Assembly (NCBI GenBank): GCA_018818595.1
Contig: JAHIRM010000003.1
Location: forward strand, 36,242 to 100,241
Direction: 5' to 3'
DNA: 64,000 nucleotides
From: Bacillota bacterium
GTDB lineage: Bacteria; Bacillota_I; Bacilli_A; Izemoplasmatales; Hujiaoplasmataceae
The position numbers and the translations under genes are program-made. The first letter of the stretch is position 1. Each line of letters begins with the position of its first letter. This document shows positions 16,760-26,146 of the stretch, piece after piece. The notes below the pieces were generated by a model that made no database searches, was not told where the DNA came from, and worked only from the letters and a program-made list of their open reading frames with translations.

Positions 16760-18924
16760 TAAAGATTGCTTTAGTAGGAAATCCAAACTGTGGAAAAACA
16801 ACTGTTTTTAATGAATTAACCGGGTTGAATCAATCGGTGGGTAATTGGCCAGGAGTAACCGTTGAAAAAAAATCAGGGAAATTAATTTACTTAGATTTTG
16901 AAGCGCAAATCGTTGATCTTCCAGGAATCTATTCTTTATCTACCATATCGTTGGAAGAAGAAATAGCATCTTTATATGTTCAAAATATGAAAATGGATCT
17001 TATTGTCAATATTGTAGATGCATCAAACTTAGAAAGGAATTTATTTTTAACTTATCAATTACTTGACACAAAAATTCCGATGATTGTTGTTTTAAACTGC
17101 ATGGATATCGTAGAAAGAAAATTAGATAATATTAATATTAAAGAATTAGAAAACAAAATAGGTGTTCCGGTTATTCCAATTACAGCTAGTAAAAAACATG
17201 GAATTAATGAACTTAAATTATTTATTTCTAAACTTAATGTATCTCAAATAAAACAGTCTCAAAGATATTCACAAACAATTGAAGAATCAATTACAGAATT
17301 CGAAAAAATCCTTAAAGATCGTTTTTTAGCCATAAGGTTTTTCGAAGACGATTTTAAAGGAATTGAAAAACAAAATTTATCCATTATGGAAGTAGAAGAA
17401 CTTAAACGTAAGCGAATCCTTGAAATACAAAAATATGATATTGATTTTGACATGGTTCTTCCAAACTATCGTTATAATCAAATCACGAATGTGTGTTCAA
17501 AAGTTTTAATAAAAGGGGATGTTTCAAAAACATCTGTAACAGATAAAATTGACAGAATCTTAACCAATAAGTGGTTGGGACTTCCGTTATTTGCACTAAT
17601 AATGCTATTAGTGTTTTTTCTTGCTTTTGGTCCTATTGGAACGTTTATAACGAATCAATTTGTTTGGTTGATGAACCAATTTTTTGTATTAATCAATAGA
17701 GTTGTAGTATCTTTTGGAATGGCTACATGGGTTTCCAGTCTTTTGACAAACGGAATTTTTGGAGGATTGGCAGCTGTTGTAGGATTTCTACCTCAGTTAA
17801 CAATTTTATTTTTATTTTTAGCGATTTTAGAAGATTCTGGATACATGTCAAGAGCTGCCTTTATTATGGATAGAGCTTTGAAAAAATTTGGTTTATCTGG
17901 AAAATCGTTTATTCCTATGTTAATTGGATTTGGATGCAGTGTTCCTGCAGTGGCATCAACAAGAACATTAGATAAAGCAGAAGACAGAAAAATTACTACA
18001 ATGATTATCCCTTTCATTTCTTGTGGAGCGAAAGCACCAATTTATGGAGTGTTTGCAGGTGCGTTATTTTTTGGAGCATCGTATCTTGTGGTTTTTTCTA
18101 TGTATTTTTTAGGGATAATTGTTGCAATACTTTCTGCAATATTATTTAAAAAAACAATTTTGAAAGGCGCAAGCGCAAATTACATTATGGAACTTCCTGA
18201 GTATCGTATGCCTACTTTAAAAAACACGTGGTTGCATACATGGGAGCGTGCTAAAGGATTTTTGATTAAAGCTGGAACAATCCTTTTAGGAGCGTTTATT
18301 ATCATTTGGTTTATGAGTTACTTTGGTTTTGTGGATGGAATATTTCGGTTATTAGATCAATCAGAAATGCAATATAGTATTTTAGGTATTATTGGTAAAT
18401 TTTTATTACCGCTTTTTAAACCACTTGGATTTATGGATTGGCAAGCTACAGTTGCAATCCTTACTGGATTTGTTGCAAAAGAGTCCGTTGTTGGAACGTT
18501 AGGAATTCTATATGGAGTTTCAGGAAATGTCATAGAAAATGGAACATTATTATATGGTAATATTCAAGCAGCGTTTTCTCCTTTACAAGCCTACTCTTTT
18601 ATGGCCTTCGCTTTACTCGCAACTCCTTGCATTGCCGCAGTATCGGCAATGAAAAGAGAACTTGGTTCATGGAAGTGGTTAACGTTTGCGATATTGTATG
18701 AATTAGTAATCGCCTATTTAGTTTCACTCTCCATTTATCAAATAGGATCTTTAGGTTTAGGAACAGCACTTTCCATTCTTTTTGGAATTGGTGTATTTTC
18801 CATCGTTATTTATTCCATCAAACGTTTTATTTCTCAAAATGGTAAAGCTTGTGTCAATTGTTCTAGCTGTAAAATAAAAAATTCATGTAATTTGCCAAAA
18901 AATGAGAAATCAAACATTAAATAA
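16756..18924 (+). CDS. feoB: Ferrous iron uptake GTPase/permease
   Basis: 722-residue inner-membrane Fe(II) transporter. The N-terminal G domain shows G1 GNPNCGKT (8-15), G2 NWPGVTVEKK, G3 DLPG (54-57) and G4 NCMD (114-117). A guanine-dissociation-inhibitor-like helical part follows, then about ten membrane helices with two Gate repeats, including CSVPAVASTRT. The C-terminus carries a short Cys-rich tail (CVNCSSCKIKNSC), the FeoB-associated cysteine motif, which can replace a separate FeoC. It lies between feoA and a DtxR-type regulator in one operon. Confidence 0.96.
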   Translation: MIKIALVGNPNCGKTTVFNELTGLNQSVGNWPGVTVEKKSGKLIYLDFEAQIVDLPGIYSLSTISLEEEIASLYVQNMKMDLIVNIVDASNLERNLFLTYQLLDTKIPMIVVLNCMDIVERKLDNINIKELENKIGVPVIPITASKKHGINELKLFISKLNVSQIKQSQRYSQTIEESITEFEKILKDRFLAIRFFEDDFKGIEKQNLSIMEVEELKRKRILEIQKYDIDFDMVLPNYRYNQITNVCSKVLIKGDVSKTSVTDKIDRILTNKWLGLPLFALIMLLVFFLAFGPIGTFITNQFVWLMNQFFVLINRVVVSFGMATWVSSLLTNGIFGGLAAVVGFLPQLTILFLFLAILEDSGYMSRAAFIMDRALKKFGLSGKSFIPMLIGFGCSVPAVASTRTLDKAEDRKITTMIIPFISCGAKAPIYGVFAGALFFGASYLVVFSMYFLGIIVAILSAILFKKTILKGASANYIMELPEYRMPTLKNTWLHTWERAKGFLIKAGTILLGAFIIIWFMSYFGFVDGIFRLLDQSEMQYSILGIIGKFLLPLFKPLGFMDWQATVAILTGFVAKESVVGTLGILYGVSGNVIENGTLLYGNIQAAFSPLQAYSFMAFALLATPCIAAVSAMKRELGSWKWLTFAILYELVIAYLVSLSIYQIGSLGLGTALSILFGIGVFSIVIYSIKRFISQNGKACVNCSSCKIKNSCNLPKNEKSNIK

Positions 18925-18965
18925 AAATTCTTTATGATATACTATATTTGAAAAGAGGGGTTATG

Positions 18966-19361
18966 ATGGATAAAAAAACAATGCATTATAGCGAATCGTT
19001 AGAAGATTATTTAGAAACCATTTTTATGCTTGGAGGAAATCATGTTCGTTCCGTAGATATTGCCAATCATTTAGAAGTTTCTAAAGCGAGCGTCAATCGG
19101 GCAGTAAATACTTTAATGAATAACCAACTTGTGACCAAAGAACTTTATGGGGATATTTCTTTAACAAGTAAAGGATTAGAAACATCTCAAAAAGTACTTC
19201 AAAAACATAAAATAATCAAGCGTTTTTTAGTGGATATCCTTGGAGTCAAAGAAGCAGTCGCAAACGAAGAAGCATGTGGCATAGAACACAATATTAGTGA
19301 TGATACAGCTGATAAACTGGAAAATTTGGTTCTATTAAATCAAAAAAAAATCCCCGATTAA
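18966..19361 (+). CDS. DtxR/MntR-family metal-dependent repressor
   Basis: About 131 residues: winged helix (SLEDYLETIFML, VDIANHLEVSKASVNRAVNTL) plus metal-binding dimerisation helices. It has no SH3 domain, so its size is MntR-like. The metal-site motif reads EEACGIEH: a Cys stands where manganese-type MntR has Glu, as in iron-type DtxR (C-x2-E-H). This supports Fe(II) sensing and fits its place at the end of the feo operon and the paired GTTAG-N6-CTAAC boxes at the promoter. The start is the second of two ATGs (18963/18966), five bases after GAGGGG. Confidence 0.85.
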   Translation: MDKKTMHYSESLEDYLETIFMLGGNHVRSVDIANHLEVSKASVNRAVNTLMNNQLVTKELYGDISLTSKGLETSQKVLQKHKIIKRFLVDILGVKEAVANEEACGIEHNISDDTADKLENLVLLNQKKIPD

Positions 19362-19374
19362 ATTCGGGGTTTTC
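19342..19374. terminator. Bidirectional terminator between the feo operon and the LacI gene
   Basis: CCCCGA (19352-19357) pairs with TCGGGG (19364-19369). An A run precedes it and TTTT follows, so it can end both the plus-strand feo operon and the convergent minus-strand regulator gene, which stops at 19377. Confidence 0.85.
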
Positions 19375-19376
19375 AT

Positions 19377-20345
19377 TTATTTAGTAGTTTCTCTTTCAAT
19401 TAAAGTAACATCAATTTGTTGATGGAATTTATCGATTGACTCATTGTTCATTAATTTCATTAACGATTCTACTGCATAATGACCTATTTTCTCTGATGAT
19501 TGAGCGATGGTGGTCAATTTTGGTGAAAAGATTCTGGATAATTCAATATTATCAAAGCCAATAACTTGAACATCATCTGGAACGGTTCTTCCTGCTTTTT
19601 TCAAGCATTGGATGACATTTAATGCAATGATATCTGAATCACAGAAGATTCCATCACAATCTAAATTAGAATTAATGACATTTTGAATATCTTCTTGACT
19701 TGGATTTTTAAAATCCAAATCAAAACTAAAGTTATATATTTTATGTTTTTCAAGAACAGATTTAAATCCGATTGTTCGGTCTCTTACTGGCATTAATACA
19801 GAAGGACCTCTAAAATGAATGATTTTTTTACAGCCAACAGATATTAGTTTTTCAGCAGCTAATTTTCCTCCAAGAACGTTATTACTTGTAACCGAAGGAA
19901 CATCATCGGTTAATTTATGATCAATGGCAATAATTGGAATATTTAAACTTTTATAATCTTGTATACGAGTTGTATTGGAGATTAAAATAATTCCATCAAT
20001 ATTATATTGTTGAAATACTTTTAAATATTTTGTTTCTCGTTCCTTGTTGTCTTGAGAATTACAAATCATTAGACGATAATTATGGTTAATAGTAATATCT
20101 TCAATGATCTCTAAAAGTTCAGCAAAATAATAAGAAGTCAAATGAGGAACAATGATGCCGATAATTCTTGATTGTTTTTTGAAAAGAGATCTTGCTAATT
20201 CGTTTGGAATGTATTGTAATTCATTAATAGCATCTAACACCAATTCTTTTGTTGATACGTTTACATATCCTTTATTGTTGATAACTCTTGAAACAGTAGC
20301 TACGCTTACATGAGCCAATTTTGCCACGTCTTTAATAGTTGCCAA
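19377..20345 (-). CDS. LacI/GalR-family transcription regulator
   Basis: About 322 residues. An N-terminal helix-turn-helix (ATIKDVAKLAHVSVATVSRV) with hinge helix is followed by a periplasmic-binding-protein-like sensor domain (IIGIIVPHLTSYYFAEL; DVQVIGFDNIELS). I favour the TTG at 20345 (minus strand), which gives MATIKDVA behind AAAGGAT; the GTG at 20354 would add MNL. It is divergent from a GH13 glucosidase gene 257 bases away, which it probably controls; a sugar or maltodextrin would be the expected effector. A minus-strand TATAAT lies at 20383-20388. Confidence 0.88.
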   Translation of the reverse strand: MATIKDVAKLAHVSVATVSRVINNKGYVNVSTKELVLDAINELQYIPNELARSLFKKQSRIIGIIVPHLTSYYFAELLEIIEDITINHNYRLMICNSQDNKERETKYLKVFQQYNIDGIILISNTTRIQDYKSLNIPIIAIDHKLTDDVPSVTSNNVLGGKLAAEKLISVGCKKIIHFRGPSVLMPVRDRTIGFKSVLEKHKIYNFSFDLDFKNPSQEDIQNVINSNLDCDGIFCDSDIIALNVIQCLKKAGRTVPDDVQVIGFDNIELSRIFSPKLTTIAQSSEKIGHYAVESLMKLMNNESIDKFHQQIDVTLIERETTK

Positions 20346-20601
20346 TAAATTCACATCCTTTAAACTCTTGGGTTATATTCTAATTATACCTAAAAAGAAA
20401 GTAAAATAAAAGAAAATTCTGTAACTATTTACATGTTTTACATTTCACACATTTTCAACATGTAACAAACATTACACAAATGAATCTTTTGAATTCATTT
20501 AAAATCCGAAAATGCAAAGGAATTCATAGACTTTTTTCATAATTTATAGTAAACTTTTTATGATAGATATTGAAGTGAGTATATCATTTATGGAGGATAT
20601 T
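20346..20601. promoter_or_regulatory. Divergent regulatory region between the LacI and GH13 genes
   Basis: It holds a minus-strand -10 box (TATAAT, complement of 20383-20388) for the regulator gene. An inverted repeat AAATGAAT-N7-ATTCATTT lies at 20478-20500 and ACATGT/AACATGT elements lie near 20430-20462. TATAGT at 20545-20550 is a weak -10 candidate for the GH13 gene. The inverted repeat could be the LacI-type operator, but it lacks the usual central CG, so this is uncertain. No gene is seen here. Confidence 0.4.
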
Positions 20602-21891
20602 ATGAATAAAACAAAAATTGAACTAAGAAATTCTGTGGTTTATCAAGTTTTTGTGAGAAATCACACCCTTGAAGGAACCTTTCAAGCTCTGATTTTAGAT
20701 TTAGACAGAATTCAATCATTAGGGGTTGATATCATATATCTTCTTCCCATTCATCCGATTGGAGAAAAGAATCGAAAAGGAACCATTGGATGTCCTTATT
20801 CCATTCAAAATTATAAAGAAATTCATCCTGAATTAGGTACAATGGAGGATTTCAAACAATTAATAGAAGAAATCCATAATCGAAAAATGAAACTTATGAT
20901 GGATATTGTTTATAATCATACTTCCAGAGATTCAAAATTGCTAAAAGAACATCCCGACTGGTTTTATAAAAACGAAAAAGGTGAATTCGCAAACCGCATC
21001 GGAGAATGGTGGGATGTTACTGATTTTGATTTTACTGAAGATAAATCTTTATGGCGTGAATTAGCTGAAAATCTTGTATTTTATGCGGAACTTGGAGTAG
21101 ATGGATTTCGCGCAGATGTAGCTAGTTTGGTTCCACTGGATTTTTGGAATTATGCAAGAAAAGTTGTTTCAAGAGTTAATAAAAAAGTGATTTGGTTAAG
21201 TGAATCTGTTCATGGAAGTTTTCTAAAATACATCAGAGATTGCGGTTATGATTGTTCATCTGAATCTGAAATATATCAAGTGTTCGACATAGCATATGAT
21301 TATGATGTGCAACCTTTTTTTGAAGCTTACCTAAAAAACGAAAGACCGTTTAAAGAATATCTTGAAGCCATTTCTAGACAAGAAGAAATTTATCCAGCGA
21401 ACTATGTAAAATTAAAGAATCTAGAAAATCATGACCAAGAAAGAATCGCATTTCAAGTAAAAAATGACATAAATAAAATTTTAAACTGGACAGGCTTTAT
21501 TTTCTTTCAAAAAGGAGCTACAATGCTCTATGCAGGAGAAGAATTCACTTCTGATAAACGACCAGATTTATTTGAAAAAGACGTTTATGTAAAAAACACT
21601 GATATTACAGATTATATTCAAAAACTGACAAAGTTAAAAAAACGAAAAGTTTTTTCATCAGGAGTTTATACAGTGCATATTCCAGAAATAGATGGAGTTG
21701 CATATAATACCTTTGAAAATAATCAAGAAAAGTATATAGGAATTTTTAATGTTGCCTTGGCTGAAGGAAACATCAAAGTTGATTTTCCTGATGGAACGTA
21801 TCATAATTACTTAACTGGAAAACAAGAAAAAATAGAATCAGGATTATTGAAATTGTCAAACAATCCAGTTGTTATCAAAATAAAGAAATAA
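20602..21891 (+). CDS. Intracellular glycoside hydrolase family 13 (alpha-amylase/glucosidase type)
   Basis: 429 residues, no signal peptide. GH13 landmarks: MMDIVYNHTS (region I), GVDGFRADVASL with nucleophile D172 (region II), WLSESVHGS with acid/base E201 (region III) and LENHDQER with D278 (region IV). It would cleave alpha-glucosidic bonds in short oligosaccharides in the cytosol. The protein is short, with a small C-terminal beta domain and no carbohydrate-binding module. The ATG at 20602 follows TGGAGG; an ATG at 20560 lacks a ribosome site. The divergent LacI-type gene suggests sugar control. Confidence 0.88.
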   Translation: MNKTKIELRNSVVYQVFVRNHTLEGTFQALILDLDRIQSLGVDIIYLLPIHPIGEKNRKGTIGCPYSIQNYKEIHPELGTMEDFKQLIEEIHNRKMKLMMDIVYNHTSRDSKLLKEHPDWFYKNEKGEFANRIGEWWDVTDFDFTEDKSLWRELAENLVFYAELGVDGFRADVASLVPLDFWNYARKVVSRVNKKVIWLSESVHGSFLKYIRDCGYDCSSESEIYQVFDIAYDYDVQPFFEAYLKNERPFKEYLEAISRQEEIYPANYVKLKNLENHDQERIAFQVKNDINKILNWTGFIFFQKGATMLYAGEEFTSDKRPDLFEKDVYVKNTDITDYIQKLTKLKKRKVFSSGVYTVHIPEIDGVAYNTFENNQEKYIGIFNVALAEGNIKVDFPDGTYHNYLTGKQEKIESGLLKLSNNPVVIKIKK

Positions 21892-21912
21892 AAAGCGGGA
21901 AACCGCTTTTTT
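21891..21912 (+). terminator. Intrinsic terminator after the GH13 gene
   Basis: AAAAGCGG (21891-21898), GAAA tetraloop, CCGCTTTT (21903-21910), then T residues. Confidence 0.9.
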
Positions 21913-21933
21913 AAATTCTATCAATTGATAATA

Positions 21934-21942
21934 TGTTATAAT
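21934..21942 (+). promoter_or_regulatory. Extended -10 promoter element before trmFO
   Basis: TGTTATAAT lies 24-32 bases before the trmFO start. No good -35 box is visible. Confidence 0.5.
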
Positions 21943-21965
21943 TAAAGAATAAGGATGTGGTTGGA

Positions 21966-23273
21966 TTGAGTTATCCATTTGTTAGTGTGATTGGTGCTGG
22001 ACTTGCTGGAGTTGAAGCAAGTATTCAACTTGCTAATCGTGGTATAAATGTTAAACTATATGAAATGAAAAAAATAACCAAAAGCCCTGCCCATCAATTA
22101 GATACTTTTGCAGAACTTGTCTGTTCTAATTCCTTTCGTAGTAATTCAATTGAGAACGCTTGCGGGCTTCTAAAAGCGGAATTAAGGCTATTAAATTCAG
22201 CAGTCATTCAAGCCGCTGATGTAAATCAAGTTCCAGCGGGAAGTGCTCTTGCAGTAGATCGTGATTTATTCTCAGAATATTTAACTAAAGAGATATATAA
22301 TAATCCTTTAATAGAAGTAATAGATGAAGAAATTAAAAATATCCCAGAAGGATTTGTTATCATTGCGACTGGCCCCTTAACCGCAAATCCTCTTTTTGAA
22401 AGCATTAAGAAGTTAACCGGAGAAGATTCTCTTTATTTCTATGATGCAGCTGCTCCGATAATCGAATTTGATTCCATTAATATGGAGAAAGCTTATTTTA
22501 AAAGCAGATATGATAAAGGAGAAGCAACTTATATCAACTGCCCCATGACAAAAGACGAATATGATAGCTGGTATGAAGAAGTTTTGCATGCAAATTGTGT
22601 AATCCCGAAGGATTTTGAATTGAAAGTATTTGAGGGATGTATGCCCTTCGAAGAAATTGCAAGAAGAGGATACAATACCTTATTATATGGACCAATGAAA
22701 CCAGTAGGTCTTAGGAAATTAGATGGAACGAGACCATATGCAGTTGTTCAATTACGTCAAGATAATGTATCTGCTAGTTTATATAACATTGTAGGGTTTC
22801 AAACACATCTTACTTTTTCAGAACAACTAAGAATAATTCGATTAATTCCAGGACTCGAAAACGCCAGAATTGTTCGATATGGAGTGATGCATAAAAATAC
22901 GTTTATCAATGCGCCAAAAATTTTGAATCGATATTATCAAATTAAAAATCACCCAAAGATTTTTATTGCGGGACAATTAAGTGGCGTAGAAGGATATGTT
23001 GAATCCATTGGTTCTGGAATGATTGCAGGAATCAACATGGCCAAACTCGTAAAAGAGAAAGATTTAGTATCTTTTCCTAGAATGACCGCTCTAGGAGCTC
23101 AAGCTTTTTATTTAGAGAATGCAGAACCACTTTACTTTCAACCCATGAATGTCAATTTTGGTATTTTTCCTCCTTTTGAAGAAAAACACAATAAAAAGCA
23201 AAGAAAAGAATTAATGGCAAATAGAAGCATTGAAGCATTAAAGCAAATGTTGGAGGTGAATTTATTTGAGTAA
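21966..23273 (+). CDS. trmFO: Folate-dependent tRNA (m5U54) methyltransferase
   Basis: About 435 residues. It uses methylene-THF and FAD to make ribothymidine at tRNA position 54. The FAD site VIGAGLAGVEAS lies near the start, followed by ELVCSNSFRS, the conserved cysteine segment, and later QLSGVEGYVES. The TTG at 21966 has AAGGA ten bases upstream; the GTG at 21957 is too close to it. The order trmFO-xerC is the same as gid-codV of Bacillus. With TrmFO present, neither RlmD-type paralogue in the window is needed for tRNA T54. Confidence 0.94.
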   Translation: MSYPFVSVIGAGLAGVEASIQLANRGINVKLYEMKKITKSPAHQLDTFAELVCSNSFRSNSIENACGLLKAELRLLNSAVIQAADVNQVPAGSALAVDRDLFSEYLTKEIYNNPLIEVIDEEIKNIPEGFVIIATGPLTANPLFESIKKLTGEDSLYFYDAAAPIIEFDSINMEKAYFKSRYDKGEATYINCPMTKDEYDSWYEEVLHANCVIPKDFELKVFEGCMPFEEIARRGYNTLLYGPMKPVGLRKLDGTRPYAVVQLRQDNVSASLYNIVGFQTHLTFSEQLRIIRLIPGLENARIVRYGVMHKNTFINAPKILNRYYQIKNHPKIFIAGQLSGVEGYVESIGSGMIAGINMAKLVKEKDLVSFPRMTALGAQAFYLENAEPLYFQPMNVNFGIFPPFEEKHNKKQRKELMANRSIEALKQMLEVNLFE

Positions 23274-24174
23274 TCAAGAAATCATAGAAATGTATCAATC
23301 TTATCTAATTAACCAAAGAAATTATTCAAATAATACAGTTATCGCTTATTTAAATGACATTCAAACGTTAACACTATTTTTAACACAAGAAGATTTAGGT
23401 GATTTATATCACCTTTCAGAAAGAATATCACGTTTTTATATTTCGTTTTTACACAATGATTATACTCCAAAATCTATACGCAGAAAAATTAGTAGTGTAA
23501 AAACACTCTATGCGTATTTGATTGATGAAAAATATCTTAAAACAAATCCATTTCATAATGCAGTATTGCCCAAAGAATCTAAAAAATTGCCAAAATTTAT
23601 ATACGAAAATGAAATGAATGAATTTCTCAATCGAATCGATGAATCTACATTGGCTGGAAGACGAAATATTGCTATTTTTGAAATTCTATATGGATCTGGT
23701 CTTCGTGTAAGTGAATTAATTAATATTAAAATTAAGGACATTGATTTTGGATCTAAAACCATTTTGGTTCACGGAAAAGGATCTTTAGACAGATATGCAC
23801 CAATACACGATGAAATTATTCTTAAAATAAAAAATTATCTAGTATTAACTAGACCCGTTTTAAAATCAAGATCATTAAAAGAAGAAGACGGGTTTTTATT
23901 TGTTAATTTCAAAGGAAATCATTTAACTGACCGAGGAGTGCGAGTTATTTTAGAATCGGAATTAAAGAAACAAGCATCGACATTGCATATTTCTCCTCAT
24001 GCGTTTAGACATTCCTTTGCGACGCATCTATTAAATCACGGAGTGGATTTAAGAACCGTTCAAGAACTTTTAGGACACGCTAGTTTATCTACCACTCAAA
24101 TTTATACAAAAGTATCAAAAGAACAATTAAAAGAGGTCTATATGAAAAGTCATCCAAGGGCAAAATTAAAATGA
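23266..24174 (+). CDS. xerC: Tyrosine recombinase XerC
   Basis: 302 residues. A core-binding N-terminal domain (1-100) precedes the catalytic domain with the full set R147, K171, H245, R248, H271 and nucleophile Y280. It would resolve chromosome dimers with XerD at dif. The position directly after trmFO, overlapping it by 8 bases with a TTG start behind GGAGGTG, matches codV/xerC of Bacillus, so this is housekeeping rather than a phage integrase. It is the only tyrosine recombinase in the window. Confidence 0.9.
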   Translation: MSNQEIIEMYQSYLINQRNYSNNTVIAYLNDIQTLTLFLTQEDLGDLYHLSERISRFYISFLHNDYTPKSIRRKISSVKTLYAYLIDEKYLKTNPFHNAVLPKESKKLPKFIYENEMNEFLNRIDESTLAGRRNIAIFEILYGSGLRVSELINIKIKDIDFGSKTILVHGKGSLDRYAPIHDEIILKIKNYLVLTRPVLKSRSLKEEDGFLFVNFKGNHLTDRGVRVILESELKKQASTLHISPHAFRHSFATHLLNHGVDLRTVQELLGHASLSTTQIYTKVSKEQLKEVYMKSHPRAKLK

Positions 24175-24653
24175 TACAATTTAAATTAATATGTGTGGGG
24201 AAGATAAAAGAAAAATACCTAAAAGAAGGTATTGATGAATATTTAAAAAGACTCTCTGCTTTTGTGAAAACAGATGTGATAGAAGTTTTGGAAGAAAAAA
24301 GTACAGGTCAAATTTCTGAAAGTGATATTACAAAAGTAATAGACGCGGAAGGAATCAAAATTATCGAAAAGATTCCAAATGGATCGATTGTTGTGACATT
24401 AGAAATTGAAAAAGAACTTTTATCAAGTGTAGAATTAGCTGATTGGATTAATCAAACAAGTATATACCATTCTTCTCAAATTTGCTTTATCATTGGAGGA
24501 TCTTATGGTTTATCAGATGAGGTAAAAAAAAGAGCAGATAATGCCATCTCTTTTTCCAAGATGACATTTCCTCATCAACTTATGAGACTTATATTATTAG
24601 AGCAGCTATATCGGAGTATAACTCTTTTAAATCATATAACATATCACAAATAA
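24171..24653 (+). CDS. rlmH: 23S rRNA (pseudouridine1915-N3)-methyltransferase
   Basis: 160-residue SPOUT-type methyltransferase acting on assembled 70S ribosomes. The SAM knot motif FIIGGSYGLSDEVKKRA and the C-terminal MTFPHQLMRLILLEQLYR are characteristic. It overlaps the xerC stop by four bases (ATGA), so it is translationally coupled. Confidence 0.95.
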   Translation: MIQFKLICVGKIKEKYLKEGIDEYLKRLSAFVKTDVIEVLEEKSTGQISESDITKVIDAEGIKIIEKIPNGSIVVTLEIEKELLSSVELADWINQTSIYHSSQICFIIGGSYGLSDEVKKRADNAISFSKMTFPHQLMRLILLEQLYRSITLLNHITYHK

Positions 24654-24680
24654 AACATCACTTTAAAAAGTGATGTTTTT
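24652..24680. terminator. Terminator between rlmH and pepT
   Basis: AAAACATCACTTT (24652-24664) pairs with AAAGTGATGTTTT (24667-24679). It lies between convergent genes and its arms end in A and T runs, so it could serve both directions. Confidence 0.85.
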
Positions 24681-24684
24681 ACTA

Positions 24685-25908
24685 TTATGTTAATTCATAA
24701 ATATTTGTAATAATTTTTTTGACAATTTCTACTGCTTGATCCATTTCTTGAATAGAAATGTATTCAAATGGCCCGTGATAGTTGTATCCACCCGTTCCAA
24801 GGTTAGGACAAGGCAATCCCATATAGGTCAGTCTAGCACCATCTGTGCCTCCACGAATCGGTTCAATAATTGGGGTTAATCCTTGATCTGTGATGGCTTT
24901 AATCGCAATATCAATAATTTCTAAATGATTATCTAATTTTTCTTTCATATTAAAGTAAGAATCAGTGATTTCTAAGATGGAAGTATTTTTTCCATACTTA
25001 TTGTTGATGAATTCACAAGCGTTTAAAAAATCCTTCTTTTGGCTTTCAAATATCATTTTATCATGATTACGAATGATATAGTCTAAAACCGTTTTCTCAA
25101 CATTTCCTTGAATTCCATGTAAATGATTGAATCCTTCGTAATTTTCAGTAATTTCTGGGCGCATAAATTTTGGAAGTAATTGATTAAATTCAAAGGCAAG
25201 TTCAATGGAGTTAATCATCTTGTTTTTCGCGCTTCCTGGATGGACTGATTTGCCATTAAAAATGACTTTAGCGCCTGCGGCGTTAAAATTTTCATAAGCA
25301 ATTTCACCAACCATTGAACCATCAAGCGTATAAGCAAAATCAGCATTCACTTTGTTAACATCAAGATAAATCGTCCCGTTTCCTACTTCTTCATCAGGGG
25401 TAAAAACAATCACGATTTCTCCATGAATGAAATCAGAATGTGTTTGAATAAATTCAACTACGGTCATAATTTCAGCAACTCCGGCTTTATCATCAGCTCC
25501 AAGTAAAGTCGTCCCATCCGTTACGATTAAATCTTCTCCAATATTTCTTATTAACGAACTAAACATAGTTGGACTAAGTACAATATTGGTTTCTTCGTTT
25601 AACACAATATCTTTTCCGTCATATGATTGAATAAGTCTTGGTAATACATTTTCTCCACTTGCATCAGGAGAAGTATCTAAATGTGCGATAAATGCAACAC
25701 AAGGTATTTTTTTTAAAGTATTGGCTTTGATTCTTCCAATCAAATAGCCAAAATCATCTACTTCAGAAGATACACCTAAATTTGTTAATTCTTCTTTTAA
25801 AAAGTTGGCTAATTCTAATTGAGAAGAAGTAGAAGGGTATGTTTTTGAAGAATCACTGGATTGAGTATTAAATTTTACATAATTTAGTAAGCGTTCGTAT
25901 GCACGCAT
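24685..25908 (-). CDS. pepT: Peptidase T (tripeptide aminopeptidase)
   Basis: 407-residue dizinc M20 metallopeptidase that removes the N-terminal residue from tripeptides in the cytosol. Motifs: FIAHLDTSPD (zinc His and Asp), LLGADDKAGVAE (bridging Asp), VFTPDEEVGNG (catalytic Glu-Glu) and GGTDGARLTYMGLPCPNLGTGG. Normal length. On the minus strand the ATG follows AGAGGTGA, with TATAAT at the complement of 25929-25934. It is a monocistronic unit. Confidence 0.95.
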   Translation of the reverse strand: MRAYERLLNYVKFNTQSSDSSKTYPSTSSQLELANFLKEELTNLGVSSEVDDFGYLIGRIKANTLKKIPCVAFIAHLDTSPDASGENVLPRLIQSYDGKDIVLNEETNIVLSPTMFSSLIRNIGEDLIVTDGTTLLGADDKAGVAEIMTVVEFIQTHSDFIHGEIVIVFTPDEEVGNGTIYLDVNKVNADFAYTLDGSMVGEIAYENFNAAGAKVIFNGKSVHPGSAKNKMINSIELAFEFNQLLPKFMRPEITENYEGFNHLHGIQGNVEKTVLDYIIRNHDKMIFESQKKDFLNACEFINNKYGKNTSILEITDSYFNMKEKLDNHLEIIDIAIKAITDQGLTPIIEPIRGGTDGARLTYMGLPCPNLGTGGYNYHGPFEYISIQEMDQAVEIVKKIITNIYELT

Positions 25909-26115
25909 GATATCACCTCTTGTATTTTATTATACTACATCTTATTTTGTTTTTGTTTTATTAAGTTTCTAATCTCAAAAAAACATAGTACTATCATAAA
26001 AAATGAAGTAACGAAGAAATAAAATTCTAAGTAAAATTAAAAATAAATTGGAAAATTTAATATAAAAGAAACGGTATAAAAAGACTCTACTTTTATGTAA
26101 ATCATTGAGACTCTG

Positions 26116-26124
26116 TGGTATAAT
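26116..26124 (+). promoter_or_regulatory. Extended -10 promoter of the esterase-acyltransferase cluster
   Basis: TGGTATAAT lies 22 bases before the first ATG. TGTAAA at 26096-26101, 17 bases upstream of the -10 box, is a weak -35. Confidence 0.55.
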
Positions 26125-26146
26125 TATAAAAAAGCAGGTGAAATAG

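Noticed and set aside
23266..24174. The tyrosine recombinase as integrase of the tRNA-Lys island
   Set aside because: It lies 19 kb away between trmFO and rlmH, with length and context of housekeeping XerC, and has no arm-binding N-terminal domain.
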